DNA from: Siphonodentalium dalli
Lineage: Eukaryota > Mollusca > Scaphopoda > Gadilida > Siphonodentaliidae
Reading direction: 5' to 3'
Length of the DNA stretch: 64,000 nucleotides
Assembly (NCBI GenBank): GCA_032622095.1
Contig: CP136063.1
Coordinates: 89,689,980-89,753,979 of the forward strand
Shown here piece by piece: positions 44,310 through 56,212 of this stretch. Position numbers and translations under genes: made by a program. Within the stretch, counting starts at the first letter, position 1, and every line of letters starts with the position of its first letter. A model generated the notes under the pieces. The model saw only the letters and a list, made by a program, of their open reading frames with translations. It did not search any database and was not told where the DNA came from.

Positions 44310-44505
44310 CTGTAATGCCCTAAATAATCGACTCCTTAACAACAGCAGATTTATGGATAACTTTTCAGGATTTAGTCGGAAATATGGCTTGTTTTCATTC
44401 ATCGGAAAGCTCTCATTGAGAGCTTTCCGATGAATGGCAACAAGCCATATTTCCGACTAAATCCTGAAAAGTTACCCATAAGGGGTTGATTATTCAGTGC
44501 ATTTG
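44310..44505. mobile_element. MITE-1 between direct duplicates
   Basis: Starts CTGTAATGCCCTAAATAATCG, has a complete centre with palindromic arms, but the right end is shortened (AAGGGGTTGATTATTCAGTGC). Confidence 0.8.
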
Positions 44506-44735
44506 TATGGTAGTACAACAGACCTCATTTGTTAAATTAACAGGATACGGAAGATGCTTGAGAAACTAAATATTACATTATATCATAGTGAAACATCCAG
44601 TGTATCAAAAGTACTGTATGTATGGTAGTACAATAGACCTCGTTTAATGGACTTAAAACCTAACTGTGAAGATGACATAAGATTAATAGTAGACACCAGT
44701 TTAGCGTCCTTTTAGTCCCACTAGACTGCATACCT
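44506..44735. repeat. direct duplication, copy 2
   Basis: Aligns with 44081-44309, with an 8-base extra (ATACGG-like) and scattered substitutions. Confidence 0.85.
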
Positions 44736-45133
44736 GGTCATAGAGACAGAATATGTATGTAATGGAGTTTATTCATCTCTGGTAATTAGAATATGCATGG
44801 TAGAAGTGGAGTTTCACTAATTGCTGATATTATAACACATGAGCACACACACTATGAAGAATTGTTCCATATGAGTTAACTTTATTACAGGGGACCTACT
44901 CAATGGTCATGACCTGGTTTAAAAGTCTGCTTCACACATTGTTATCTAAGGACTTAAGTTTAGTAGTAGCTATATTGCTAGGAGTCAGACTGAATTATTG
45001 GGAAGAGAGGAGGCTGTTAATTCTGTTATTTCACGTTTTCCTTATTATGATGTTTATTTATGTTTTCAGACACTTGGTGGGTTTTAACCATTGTCTAATA
45101 AAGTCATCACAGATATACCATAGTGCAGTCAGT
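44736..45133. other. no gene seen
   Basis: Anonymous. A 95-residue open stretch (44903-45190) is Leu/Ile-rich but overlaps a MITE-5 end and has no recognised domain. Confidence 0.35.
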
Positions 45134-47294
45134 TTAACCTCTTCACTGCTAAAACCATTTTCAAGTGGAAAAATATCACAAGAACCATAAAACTGACTCC
45201 GTTGAAAGGTTATTATCATTCACAATCGTGGAACATCATACACCATTTGAAACTTCAAGATCATACAGTTATTCCGATGCACCAAACACTTGAGTTCCAG
45301 TTATGAATAATGGCCTACTGCTAGTGTGCTGAAGTATAGGTCCATAGCACATGATTTGCACTTTTATATCTGTAACTAGCCGATGAGCCCGACGTTGTCC
45401 GGGCTATTCAAAAACCAAATTTCAAGTCGATAGCTCTACCCAGCCCGATGTTGTCCGGGCTATTCAAAAACCAAATATCAAGTCGATAGCTCTACCCATT
45501 TCCGAGATCTGGTCTGCGCATGCGCGAAGCTGGCGTCGCACGGGCTCGGCGACCCGATAAAATTCGTATTCGGGGCAAGATACATTCACATACCAAATTT
45601 AAAGTCGATAGCTCCACCCGTTTCCGAGATCTCGTCTGCGCATGCGCGAAGCTGGCGTCGCACGGGCTCGGCGACCCGATAAAATTCGTATCCGGGGCAA
45701 GATACATTCACATACCAAATTTCAAGTCGATAGCTCCACCCGTTTCCGAGATCTTATCTGCGCATGCGCGAAGCTGGCGTCACACGGGCTCGGTGACCCG
45801 ATAAAATTCGTATCCAGGGCAAGATACATTCACATAGCAAATTTCAAGTCGATAGCTCCACCCGTTTCCGAGATCTCGTCTGCGCATGCGTGAAGCGGGC
45901 GCCACACGGGCTCGCCAATACGACAACGACGACCGTCTGGTCAAACTACACACACGTACCAAGTTTCGTCCCGATCGGTCGAGAATTGTAGATTTGTATA
46001 AATGACAGACAAACAAACATACAGACAGACAGATAGACAGAGGTCTTCAAAATGTATATGAGACTAGCCGATGAGCCCGACGTTGTCCGGGCTATTCAAA
46101 AACCAAATTTCAAGTCGATAGCTCCGCCCGTTTCCGAGATCTGGTCTGCGCATGCGCGAAGCTGGCGTCGCACGGGCTCGGCGACCCGATAAAATTCGTA
46201 CCCGGGGCAAGATACATTCACATAGCAAATTTCAAGTCGATAGCTCCACCCGTTTCCGAGATCTCGTCTGCGCATGCGCGAAGCGGGCGCCACACGGGCT
46301 CGCCAATACGACAACGACGACCGTCTGGTCAAACTACACACACGTACCAAGTTTCGTCCCGATCGGTCGAGAATTGTAGATTTGTATAAATGACAGACAA
46401 ACAAACATACAGACAGACAGATAGACAGAGGTCTTCAAAATGTATATGAGACTAGCCGATGAGCCCGACGTTGTCCGGGCTATTCAAAAACCAAATTTCA
46501 AGTCGATAGCTCCGCCCGTTTCCGAGATCTGGTCTGCGCATGCGCAAAGCTGGCGTCGCACGGGCTCGGCGACCCGATAAAATTCGTACCCGGGGCAAGA
46601 TACATTCACATAGCAAATTTCAAGTCGATAGCTCCACCCGTTTCCGAGATCTCGTCTGCGCATGCGCGAAGGTGGTGTCACACGGGCTCGGCGACCCGAT
46701 AAAATTTGTATCCGGGGCAAGATACATTCAAAAACCAAATTTCAAGTCGATAGCTCTACCCAGCCCGACGATGTCCGGGCTATTCAAAAACCAAATTTAA
46801 AGTCGATAGCTCCACCCGTTTCCGAGATCTCGTCTGCGCATGCACGAAGCTGGCGTCGCACAGGCTCGGCGACCCGATAAAATTCGTATCCGGGGCAAGA
46901 TACATTCACATACCAAATTTCAAGTCGATAGCTCCACCCGTTTCCGAGATCTCGTCTGCGCATGCGCGAAGCTGGCGTCGCACGGGCTCGGCGACCCGAT
47001 AAAATTCGTATCCGGGGCAAGATACATTCACATAGCAAATTTCAAGTCGATAGCTCCACCCGTTTCCGAGATCTCGTCTGCGCATGCGCGAAGCGGGCGC
47101 CGCAAGGGCTCGCCAATACGACAACGTCGACCGCCTGGTCAAACTACAAACACGTACCAAGTTTCGTCCCGATCGGTCGAGAATCGTAGATTTGTATAAA
47201 TGACAGACAGACAGACATACATACAGACAGACAGACAGAGGTCTTCAAAATATATATGAGATAGTAACGGACATCATAGCAGCTCAGAGGTTAA
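45134..47294. mobile_element. MITE-5 split by Helitron array 2
   Basis: TTAACCTCTTCACTGCTAAA at 45134 and the right end CATAGCAGCTCAGAGGTTAA to 47294. Without 45376-47261 the flanks read CTGTAA+TAGTAACGGAC, matching the uninterrupted MITE-5 at 42831-43161. Confidence 0.85.
45376..47261 (-). mobile_element. Helitron-like tandem array 2 (three units)
   Basis: On the minus strand the array starts TCTCATATATATTTTGAAG and ends with the AGCCC...GGGCT hairpin, CATCGG and CTAG, flanked by A and T. Units: 45376-46063, 46064-46451 and 46452-47261. The first two share an apparently identical tail of ~175 bases, including the CAGACAGACAGATAGACAG variant, so the tandem step is recent. Eleven 122-bp subunits lie inside. 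A partial end (CAGCCCGATGTTGTCCGGG) occurs at about 45440 and again near 46762. Confidence 0.88.
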
Positions 47295-47319
47295 CATTGG
47301 TAGCAGATCGAGATTAATA

Positions 47320-47540
47320 ATGGCAAAAGCAGCTCAGAATGGTAGTTAAAGAAACCCACCAAGTCTTGATGAGTCAAAGACGTATGAGCAGTGGAAAAAT
47401 GAGGTCGCCATGTGGAAATTGGTCACACGTACATCTTGAACCAAAAAAGCAAACTCTGGCTCTTTGTCTATCATTAACAGGAAAAACTAGAGAAGTTGAG
47501 CTTGAAATAGATGCAGCAACACTAAATGTGGATGGATGAC
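47320..47540 (+). pseudogene. gag-like retroelement fragment
   Basis: One frame gives a start-like segment and NPPSLDESKTYEQWKNEV followed by AMWKLVT. After a frame change near 47450 another gives QTLALCLSLTGKTREVELEI and ends at a stop. In my judgement this resembles the N-terminal region of gag-like proteins of invertebrate retroelements (SYExWKxEVxxWxxVT, then AxxLSLxGxARE). It has a stop at ~47347, one frameshift and no downstream enzyme domains. Identification is by pattern memory and should be treated as provisional. Confidence 0.5.
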
Positions 47541-47548
47541 TGGATATA

Positions 47549-47761
47549 CAGTAAAGCCCTAAATAATCGACTCCTTAACCACAGCAGAATTATGGGTAAC
47601 TATTCAGGATTTAGTCAGAAATATGGCTTGTTGCCTTACATCGGAACGCTCTCACTGAGAGCTTTCCGATGAATGGCAATAAGCCATATTTTCGAATAAA
47701 TCCTGAAAAATTACCCATAATTCTGCTGTGGTTAAGGAGTCGATTATTTTGGACATTACAG
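47549..47761. mobile_element. MITE-1, complete
   Basis: CAGTAAAGCCCTAAATAATCG to ATTATTTTGGACATTACAG. Arms ~105 bases with scattered mismatches. The centre is GAACGCTCTCACTGAGAGC. Confidence 0.85.
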
Positions 47762-48710
47762 TAATTAAGAAACGACTTGCAGATCAATTGGGGGGTCATT
47801 GGATTTTGGTGTACGAACTTTGTTTAATTACTCTGCCGGTCAAAACCATGTATGTAACCCGCCAATTTCTACCCAATAGAGGGCGTATCTCATTGGTTCT
47901 CTGTTCTTCAGCAGCCTAGTTGGATGAACCCTCAGATAAGTGCCACCGTACCGTAAAAACACAACCACGTCATCCTGCCTGTAACTTACCAATTGCTATC
48001 AATAGAGGGCATATCTTGATTCTAAACTGCATTGGGGCAGAGATTGTCCCCACAAGGATCAGTCTGTTAAATTAACAGAGGACACTGAAGATCGATGCTT
48101 GCAAACTGTAAAGATTACATTATACAGTGAAACAGGACCCAGTCCTCAGGATATTTTTGTTGCAGAAGCTGTCAACTCTGCCGTCATAGACATGCACTCT
48201 GTGTACTCAGACAGTGTGTGGAATTACAGTGGCTCAACATGTTTCTAGATTCACTTGATAGCGCTTCCAAGTAAAACTGGTGTTATGTTCAGAGATGGTG
48301 TATCAGTGACCTCACGTATGAACGCAGGGTTTCTGCTAGGGGTCGGGGGAATGGGGCCAGTTTCAATCTTGGGACACCAATTTATCTACATCTACTTTCG
48401 CCATATAGGTATATAATCTAGAAGAGTAAGATATTGTAATTGGCAGATCGTTTTACCTACATATATTTTCTACTTGAAGTTGTCAACCCTCGAACTTCAA
48501 AAGCAATAGAAAATTATTCTGATCGTAAAAAAAAATATTAAATGGTCTATAAATATATAATCCGCAGATGCTATATGTATATATCCATTACTGAAAACGA
48601 TCAGAACTTATTTACAGACGCGTAACAACTGGAAATTTTGGAATATACAGTCACAAAGAGCGTTAATAATGCCTTAATTTTAACACACCGGCATTGTTAT
48701 TGAAGAATTA
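47762..48710. other. no gene seen; relative of the 44-kb duplication
   Basis: 48062-48150 repeats the phrase TCTGTTAAATTAACAG, then GATGCTTG and GTAAAGATTACATTATA of 44100-44160. GAGGGCxTATCTxxATT also occurs twice (47879, 48006). No gene recognised. Confidence 0.45.
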
Positions 48711-49110
48711 TTAACCCTTTACCCAACAAACCGGCCAAAACCGGCCAAATAAAGCTTCAACAGCCTAAAATATCTTCGGTCTGTCTCAATAGAACCATAC
48801 AAATATGGATATCATTCGAACCGGCTCCTTGACCACATTGTGATAGTTACAGTTATGCCCTGTGCCAATGCATTCTCTTATATATGCGAGTCGACCATAG
48901 GTCGCCTCGCATATATAAGAGAATGCATTGGCCTAAAAAATATCTTTTTTTAACACTTTTTACCATTTTTTCTTACATTCTTTAACAATTTTATAATTTT
49001 TAATGTGTTAAGCCAATGCATTCTCTTATATATGCGAGGCGACCTATGGTCGACTCGCATATATAAGAGAATGCATTGGCACAGGGCCGTTCTGTTGGGT
49101 AAAGGGTTAA
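48711..49110. mobile_element. MITE-3b, complete
   Basis: TTAACCCTTTACCCAACA to TGTTGGGTAAAGGGTTAA. Two hairpins as in 27197-27578, plus a short duplicated CCGGCCAAAA near the left end. Confidence 0.92.
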
Positions 49111-49701
49111 AGGGATACAGTTCCCTTGCATTTGGGATCATCAATATGATATATATGAACAAAGTTATTTAATTAATGTTTATGCATGATAATGATAACA
49201 GTCGGCACATTTCAAAGATGTAGTGCCGCCTTTCTTGTAGATATATACAAAGATGTTGCCATAAAGTTCATAGCAGCAGTGCCGCCAATTTGTATGATAT
49301 ACAACGACCCAAAGAGTAACCATGTCGCATCATCAAAGGAACTGCCGACTTTTTGCAACATATTAGTAGTACTCGTATTGTTGGAATATGCGATCAAAGG
49401 TTCTTAAGCCCCCCGATTGTAGATTAAACTATGTAAAACACACACAGTATTCAATAATACCTGGCATTTTACGACATCCGAAATAACACACATTAATCGA
49501 CGACGGAAATGGTTATCGATTATCGGCTTTATCAATGGCTCATCGATTATATAATTAATTGTGGCCCCCCTTTTTGGTGAGCCAGAATTACAGTAAAGAG
49601 ATGACACAGAAGCACAGCAGAGAGACCACAGTAATCAAGCAGATGGTGTGGTGAATTAATGACATCCAACATGGTGTGGAATACTGTGGATGACACAGTT
49701 A
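49111..49701. other. no gene seen
   Basis: Anonymous. A plus-strand open stretch 49186-49407 (73 residues) has no recognised domain. Confidence 0.35.
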
Positions 49702-49877
49702 CAGTAATGCCCTAAGTAATCGACTCCTTAAACACAGCAGAATTATGGGTAACTTTTCAGGATTTAGTCCCCGAGAGCTTTCCGATGAATGGCAACAAGC
49801 CTTATTTCCGACTAAATCCTGAAAAGTTACCCATAATTCTGCTGTGTTTAAGGAGTCGATTAATTAGAGCATTACTG
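49702..49877. mobile_element. MITE-1, shortened left arm
   Basis: CAGTAATGCCCTAAGTAATCG to TTAATTAGAGCATTACTG with TA flanks. The left arm jumps from GGATTTAGTC to CCCGAGAGC. Shared variants (CTCCTTAAACACAG / CTGTGTTTAAGGAG) occur in both arms. Confidence 0.87.
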
Positions 49878-50172
49878 TACTTACTGGTGTTTCTACTTTC
49901 TAGCCACTTATCAAGAAGAGTTATCCTTATTCAGGTAATGGAGCAGAACATCTAAAGTATTTCTTTTTAATAGAGTTAGTTCCCCTGGTCTAGCTGCTTG
50001 TTAGTCGCCCATTACCATTTGAAGACCTTTGAACCTCAACCAACCGAGGAACATTCACATCAAATATAAACAATTTACATCTAATGATTTTGAAAAAGGT
50101 ATCTGAAGATAACATTAAAGATATGCACTAATTTACCAATGCACTCAGTATTAAAATACAAGTACATATGCA
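49878..50172. other. no gene seen
   Basis: Anonymous spacer. Confidence 0.35.
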
Positions 50173-50543
50173 CAGGGGTGCCGGAAGAGGGGGGCAGAGG
50201 GGGCAGCTGACCCCCCTGCCCTTGACCAAGGGGGGCGAGCGGGGGCAGGACTTGCCCTTTTTCTGGAGACAGAAAATGTTTTTGTGTTTTTAATCTCGTG
50301 TTTTTATAGCAAAATGTGACTTTTTTGGTCCAAATACCACCAATTTCACAAGGAATATTAATTTTTTGTCAATTTTATCACAAAACGGCCATAAAAACTG
50401 ACAAATACCATTAAAATAGGGATTTTTGCCACAATGAATTTATGGTTATTTTCCAGAGTTTGCGGAGAAAATGCCCTTTTTTGCGGAAAAGTGCCCTTTT
50501 TGTAGGATCTGCCCCCTGTCCTTGGATGCTTCCGGCGCCCCTG
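50173..50543. mobile_element. hAT-like 371-bp element, copy 2
   Basis: CAGGGGTGCCGGAAG to CTTCCGGCGCCCCTG. Flanking octamers CATATGCA and CTTATGCA differ at one base. The inner sequence is almost the same as 43622-43992. Confidence 0.88.
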
Positions 50544-50551
50544 CTTATGCA

Positions 50552-51143
50552 CAGATCACAGGTTAAAAAAATGAGTGAAATTCTAAATAAAACAAAATTC
50601 TGAATTTCAAACGATTGCGCCACTTTAATAGCAAACATATCTATTGATTTAAAACGTTACAAGGGAGTTCACTTTTTCAAATACCTCCTCACTTCTAACT
50701 GTCATAATTCACAAACGCCAGAACTAATACCTAAAATTTCAACACATAATGATCGAGTAAAAGCTATATTTTACAAATATATGGTACACAATTCCATGAT
50801 AAACTATTCGACATCTTATAAAACAGACAATGAAAAAAATTACATGGACAACACCCGATCCATGTCCACACTTTACTACAGGAGAAAACAGACCATCGAT
50901 TTCAAACTCAATATTTATCGATAAAAACCCGATCTTTTGTACAAAATGTACCATCAGATCTAACATTAATCTGCCCAAATCTCCAATCTTTTCTTTTATT
51001 TAAGCATTATAATTTCAGATAATTGCATCTTGCATTGAAAATGAACTCAATCACCTGGTTGGCCAGCACGCATTGAGTATCCTGATCATTGTTTGGTTAA
51101 ACTGGCATCAGGCGTATTTTGACTACTACAAAGTCGCTTCGTA
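50552..51143. other. no gene seen
   Basis: Anonymous AT-rich DNA. Confidence 0.35.
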
Positions 51144-51338
51144 CAGTAATGCCCTAAATAAATGACTCCTTAACCACAGCAGAATTATGGGTAATTTTTC
51201 AGGATTTAGTCGGAAATATGGCTTGTTGCCATTCATCGGAACGCTCTCACTGTCAAAAAGCCATATTACCAACTAAATCTTGAAAAATTACCCATAATTC
51301 TGCTGTGGTTAAGGAGTCGATTATTTAGGGCATTACTG
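51144..51338. mobile_element. MITE-1, inner right arm decayed
   Basis: CAGTAATGCCCTAAATAAATG to TTATTTAGGGCATTACTG with TA flanks. The centre is shortened (CGCTCTCACTGTCAAAAAGCC). Confidence 0.87.
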
Positions 51339-53414
51339 TAATTATCCATGCCCCTGTGGCACAGACACACTAAACAGACAGTCAACTAAATCAATGGGTA
51401 TAGCGCGCACTCCCCTTCAATCTTCACATATTAAGGTTGTTGAAAAATTCAAGAAGCAGAAGAAAAGAGCAAGTGCATCCTATAGTGACTTTACAAGAGA
51501 TTTGCATAATTGTCCTATCATGTACAAAATCAATCCGTCCAGCATTGTCGCCCCCGTGAACTAACTCAGGAAGCAAATCAAATTATCTGCTCCTTACCGC
51601 ACAGATAATTACTGGCACCAAATCCCATCGGCAGGCACACATAATTCAGTCTCCATGGTAGGAGACATTATGGTGTTGAGACCAACCCATGGAAAAGAGA
51701 AAGCGAATATATAAGTGTCATCCTATTAACAATTCTTCCTACGCAGAATGCCAAGAACTAATTTGTACACGCAGAGCCTACCAGTAGCTAGCTAATCATC
51801 CAGAAATATGGATGACCATCTGATGTTCTAAGGAATAAGCTAATTTTCATCACAATTGATAGAAATGACCAAATGTGACCAAAGCAGAAATAACACACCT
51901 ACCATTCAATTTGATGCCTCTTTGGCTGGCACAGATGCCTGCCTGGTTAAAACGTTGTGTTTTCTCTGGACGGTCCTATATTTATGTAGGAAAAACGAGA
52001 ATGAATAGTGATGTATGCCAAATAATGCATTTACCCTGTACTGTGGATATGGCCTGATCGCACACTTGATTTATTTGCAGCAAAATGTCAAATGCTGCCA
52101 ATGTGGAACAGGCTATTGTTTACAATTTTGCTACAGTACACATCGTCACCAGAAATCTGACGTTTTCATTAATCAAAACGAGGTTTGATGAGTTGTGAAT
52201 CAAATTTATGAAACTCATAACTTAACGAGCTGAAGATCTTGTATATCACATGAAAAAAACTAGAGCTTATGCCTTTTTGACAAATCAAAATCCTTAAAAG
52301 AAGCTGTAGAATGCATGCAAAATGCATACATTTACAGAGTTGACTGAGATTCTTCTCAACCGTATACGACAGTATTGCGCGCTCTGGCTGGTGACGGAAA
52401 ATATAGTCCCCCAATTTGCCTCTTTGTTTTTGTGTCTATTTTTGTTAGTGAATGCAACAAAGTAGGACAAGAATTTAACTTTAATGAACAAAGCAATCAT
52501 TTTGCATTGTCTGGTGTTGGTGTCAAGCACAGCTTTTCAAAATAGTATTAATCTGCGCTGTCATTTTGTTGATGCGATGCCAAGTGATCCCGGGAGGCAC
52601 ATGCCTATTCATAACTAGTGAACGATAAGAAAATATGTAATGGCTTTTTTAATGATATAATAGGGGTTTCATGTGATATACTCTTTTATTATATGTCTGC
52701 CTATAAATAGCAGGAAATTAATGAAACGTCGATCTTTGTATGTATCTCTTAGAAGCCACAGTGAAATACGTACGATTTCGTTATTTCACTGTAGTTTTCG
52801 TTATATTTCAATGTAGGCTGCCGGGTGGTTTACGCAAGCGAAACAATTTAAAACAAATTCTATTACCGTGTGTTATAGTAAATTTTCTGAAAACTTATCG
52901 GTTATAACCCATAACCTTATTTGAAACAAGAGTTATTTCTTCTAATTTTAATCTGTCATTTCACAGAAGAACCACAATAAGCAGATCGCAGAAGTAAAAC
53001 AAGCGAAATACTTTTCACAGAAAATCACACGCGCGTAAAGTTGAAACAGACACTCTTGACATCTAATTATTGATTGATCATGCAAGTGTCGTCATGCAGC
53101 TATTCGGCATTTTTGATTGGCTAGCCGCAACTTATCACGCACCATGTAGCTGTTATCCATGCACGTGGGATTAAAATATTTTGACTGTGGTGATGAGAGA
53201 CTTGTTAGTTTCGATTCCGTGTTACGGTGTTTCATTTCTTTGCATGAGTCTTGTTGCTTTATCTTTATAGGTAATTGTGCACTTTTGATTAGTAGGAAGT
53301 ATATTCTTCCAGAGTATTGTTAAAAAATTGCTGTACTATTAAAAGTAAAAATTCCGAGCTTTGAGCTTCAATAAGGTGCATATAATAAAAAGAATACCTA
53401 CAGTTTTTTGTTTG
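51339..53414. other. longest stretch without a recognised element
   Basis: About 2.1 kb of apparently single-copy sequence without a convincing coding region. A small palindrome (CAGTGAAATA ... TATTTCACTG) lies at about 52760-52793, and a CACGTG at about 53163. If a host exon or regulatory region exists in the window, this is where repeats interfere least, but I see no splice-flanked coding segment. Confidence 0.4.
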
Positions 53415-53520
53415 ATACCTGAAACATCTCATTTGTGTCTGGAAAGAAATATTGAATATTCTTTTAACGCTCGTGAAAATTCGATATTTCTTTCCAGACA
53501 CTCATGAGATATTTCGGTAT
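53415..53520. repeat. 46-bp-arm inverted repeat
   Basis: GTGTCTGGAAAGAAATAT with the inverse ATATTTCTTTCCAGACAC, and outer ATACCTGAAAC / ATTTCGGTAT. The loop is about 13 bases. A small foldback of unknown family. Confidence 0.8.
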
Positions 53521-53728
53521 TAAAATTGTTTTTTTTTTAGGTATTTTCTATATATTGAGGTTCATTTCCCCTGTGACAGTTACACAATTTACACAAGACA
53601 AAACCCACTTGCTTCAAAAGTATTTTCATAATTCCATAACTTTTCTCCTAAACTAAAATGTGACCACAAAGGCTAGATTTGTACAAAACCCTTTCCATAA
53701 TGAGTTCAATATTTAAAGCGTTATGCTA
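53521..53728. other. no gene seen
   Basis: Anonymous spacer. Confidence 0.35.
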
Positions 53729-53932
53729 CAGTAATGCTCTAAGTAATCGACTCCTTAACCACAGCAGAATTATGGGTAAGATTTGTCGGAAATATGGCTT
53801 GTTGCCATTCATCGGAAAGCTCTCAGTGAGTGCTTTCCGGTGAATGGCAACAAGCCATATTTCCGACTAAATCCTGAAAAGTTACCCATAATTCTGCTGT
53901 GTTTAAGGAGTTTATTACTTAGAGCATTACTG
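53729..53932. mobile_element. MITE-1, left arm shortened
   Basis: CAGTAATGCTCTAAGTAATCG to TTACTTAGAGCATTACTG with TA flanks. The left arm loses bases between GGGTAAG and ATTTGTCGG. Confidence 0.87.
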
Positions 53933-54437
53933 TAACACTCCCTATAAATTGCAGACCGTCCGGCCCAACCTTTCAATAGCAGACAAACTGGAGGTTGTCA
54001 ACCCACCTTAAAGGCCCACTTAAATTTTGAGTCACTGATTATTTTTGTTATCGGTTTTAATAACAATCTATGCCATAAAATATTATTAAAATACTATAAT
54101 TCATCACCATTTGAAATGTTTGTGTCTCAGATGATGCCCATAGAGAAATAGAAAACAGCTGAAATCATACAAAGATTACCCCCCGTTTTGGCTCCCAGAA
54201 TGCACAGAATTCAAACTAAAAATGTATTTTCAATGGAAGGGGAATAAATCCATCTTTATAATTTAGAGCTATATATTCCCCCTCCATTGAAAATAATACA
54301 ATTTGAACTACAATACAGATGAAAAAAACACCTCAGTAACTCAACAAAAACAACATGTTCACAGTTTATTACACCGGATAAGTTGATAATACATTGTTTT
54401 GGAGCTTCCTCTTTCAAATGGTATATAATATGGCATA
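53933..54437. other. no gene seen; one 22-bp inverted repeat
   Basis: ATTTTCAATGGAAGGGGAAT (about 54222-54241) recurs inverted (ATTCCCCCTCCATTGAAAAT, 54275-54296) around a ~33-base loop. Otherwise anonymous. Confidence 0.45.
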
Positions 54438-55079
54438 TCTTCTATATTTTGAGAACTCCGTATATATATGTGTGTACTTTATAGAATGGAAAATGCCTGG
54501 ACAGATTGCATGAGACCAAACTTCCCATCTAAGGGTAAAATCCCACGGGAATGGTCGACATCGCATTTTGGACAAGCTCTGAGCACTCATTCTCCACTCC
54601 CAATCATCAAAATCACCGCAAACGGCACTTCGGGGGTTAAGGCATCAATGATCTTTATATTGACCATATTTGGATTTGTTAACCGACTAACGCTCTTTAT
54701 TGCCATCGACGTTGCTAAACAGTTACCCATGCATACGAAACTACGGATGCAAAACGCGAAATGCATTTATCTCGATTAAAAAGGCAGAATTAACGTGTTG
54801 TGTGATTCTTATGTCTGTCGTTCCTAGGCACGGGGGAAATTTTCATCGGGTCAGTTTTTCCGCCCAATGCACCTTAAATCATACCTCTTTTAGGGACGGG
54901 TACTGCGTGCAGGTAAAATAAGGTCTAATCGGGTAAAATATTAATTAAAAAATCCAGTAAATTAAAAATGCACATTTAACTCATGTTATAAACAAAAAAT
55001 TTATATTAACTCATTGAAAAAAAAAAAATTAATTGTCATGTTTCTGACGAACGCCGCCAGTGGCGGGCTAACCTGCTAG
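54438..55079 (+). mobile_element. Helitron-like array 3, unit 1
   Basis: Starts A|TCTTCTATATTTTGAGA and ends with the hairpin CCGCC-AGT-GGCGG, TAACCTG and CTAG at 55076-55079. Directly joined to the next TCTATACTATATATTTTG. Confidence 0.85.
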
Positions 55080-56212
55080 TCTATACTATATATTTTGAGA
55101 CTTCCGTATATATATATATGTGTGTGTATATATGTGTGTATGTGGGTACTTCATAGAATCGAAAACGGCTACGCGGATTGAGCTCAAACTTCCTATCTAA
55201 GGGTAAAATCCCACGGACACCGTCGGCGTCGCGTTTTGGAGAAGCTCAGAGCACCCATTCTCCACTCTCAGTCACAAAAAAACGGCACTGCGGTGGTTAA
55301 TCAAGTCATAATTTAATGAGCGTTGTATATGACGCGTCGCTATAAAAGAGCGTTTGTTTACAATTCAACGCAACGTTATCGCTCGAAATTTAGCATAGAA
55401 AAAATTTAATTTCTTTTATCAAAAACATAATTACGTGCTGGACTCATTTTAAGAATATGTAAGTATTATACACATACACACCAAGTCTCAGCTTATAATT
55501 TTGAAAAATAAGAGTTTTATCGACATAAATCGATTTTAATGGGAAATCCTATGTTAAAATTTAGCATTGAAAAAATTTAATTTCTTCCATCTAAAACATA
55601 ATTACGTGTTGGACTCTGTCATTTTAAGAATATATAAGTATTACACGCAGTCACACAAAGTCTCAATTGAAATTTTGAAAAATAAGAGTTTTATCGACAT
55701 AAATCGATTTGAATGCGAAATCATGTGTTAATAAATTTTGGGGCTCAGCTGTTCTTTGTGTTTTCTAAGCTGCTTCATGTTGGGCCCCAGGGTTATTATT
55801 TTCGATACACTGTTAAAAATTCTATGGAAGCAAAATGGTCAACTCGGGACGGGTCAACCGATTGAGCCCAAACTTGCTACCTATGGGTACATTTGTCCCG
55901 AAAGTGTCACGGACGGGTCAAATCATGACCCCGATGTGACATTGACCTTCAAACTGGTCAATTCAAGGTCAAATTGGGTAAAACTGGCGGATTTCTGTAC
56001 TTTTGTCCGGGGAGTGTTTTGGACGGGTCAAATCATGACCACGACCTGACCTTGACCTACAAAATTGTCAATTCAAGGTAAAATCAGGTAAAACTTGCTG
56101 ATTTCGACGAAATTTGGTACAAATGCAGCACAAGTGTCTCGGAACCTGTTGCAATTACTTTTTCGAACAAAGCCATGGGACGAATGCCGCCAGTGGCGGG
56201 CTAACCTGCTAG
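55080..56212 (+). mobile_element. Helitron-like array 3, unit 2
   Basis: TCTATACTATATATTTTGAG start, CCGCCAGTGGCGG hairpin and CTAG at 56209-56212. Inside is an imperfect ~180-base duplication around AAAAATTTAATTTCTT and ATAAGAGTTTTATCGACATA, plus CCTGACCTTGACC phrases. Confidence 0.85.

Noticed and set aside
44903-45190. 95-residue hydrophobic open frame as a small membrane protein gene
   Set aside because: It overlaps a MITE-5 end, has no recognised domain, and hydrophobic frames are common in AT-rich DNA.
51339-53414. Possible host gene or promoter in the longest repeat-free stretch
   Set aside because: No coding segment with plausible splice sites or recognisable protein; kept as unassigned DNA.
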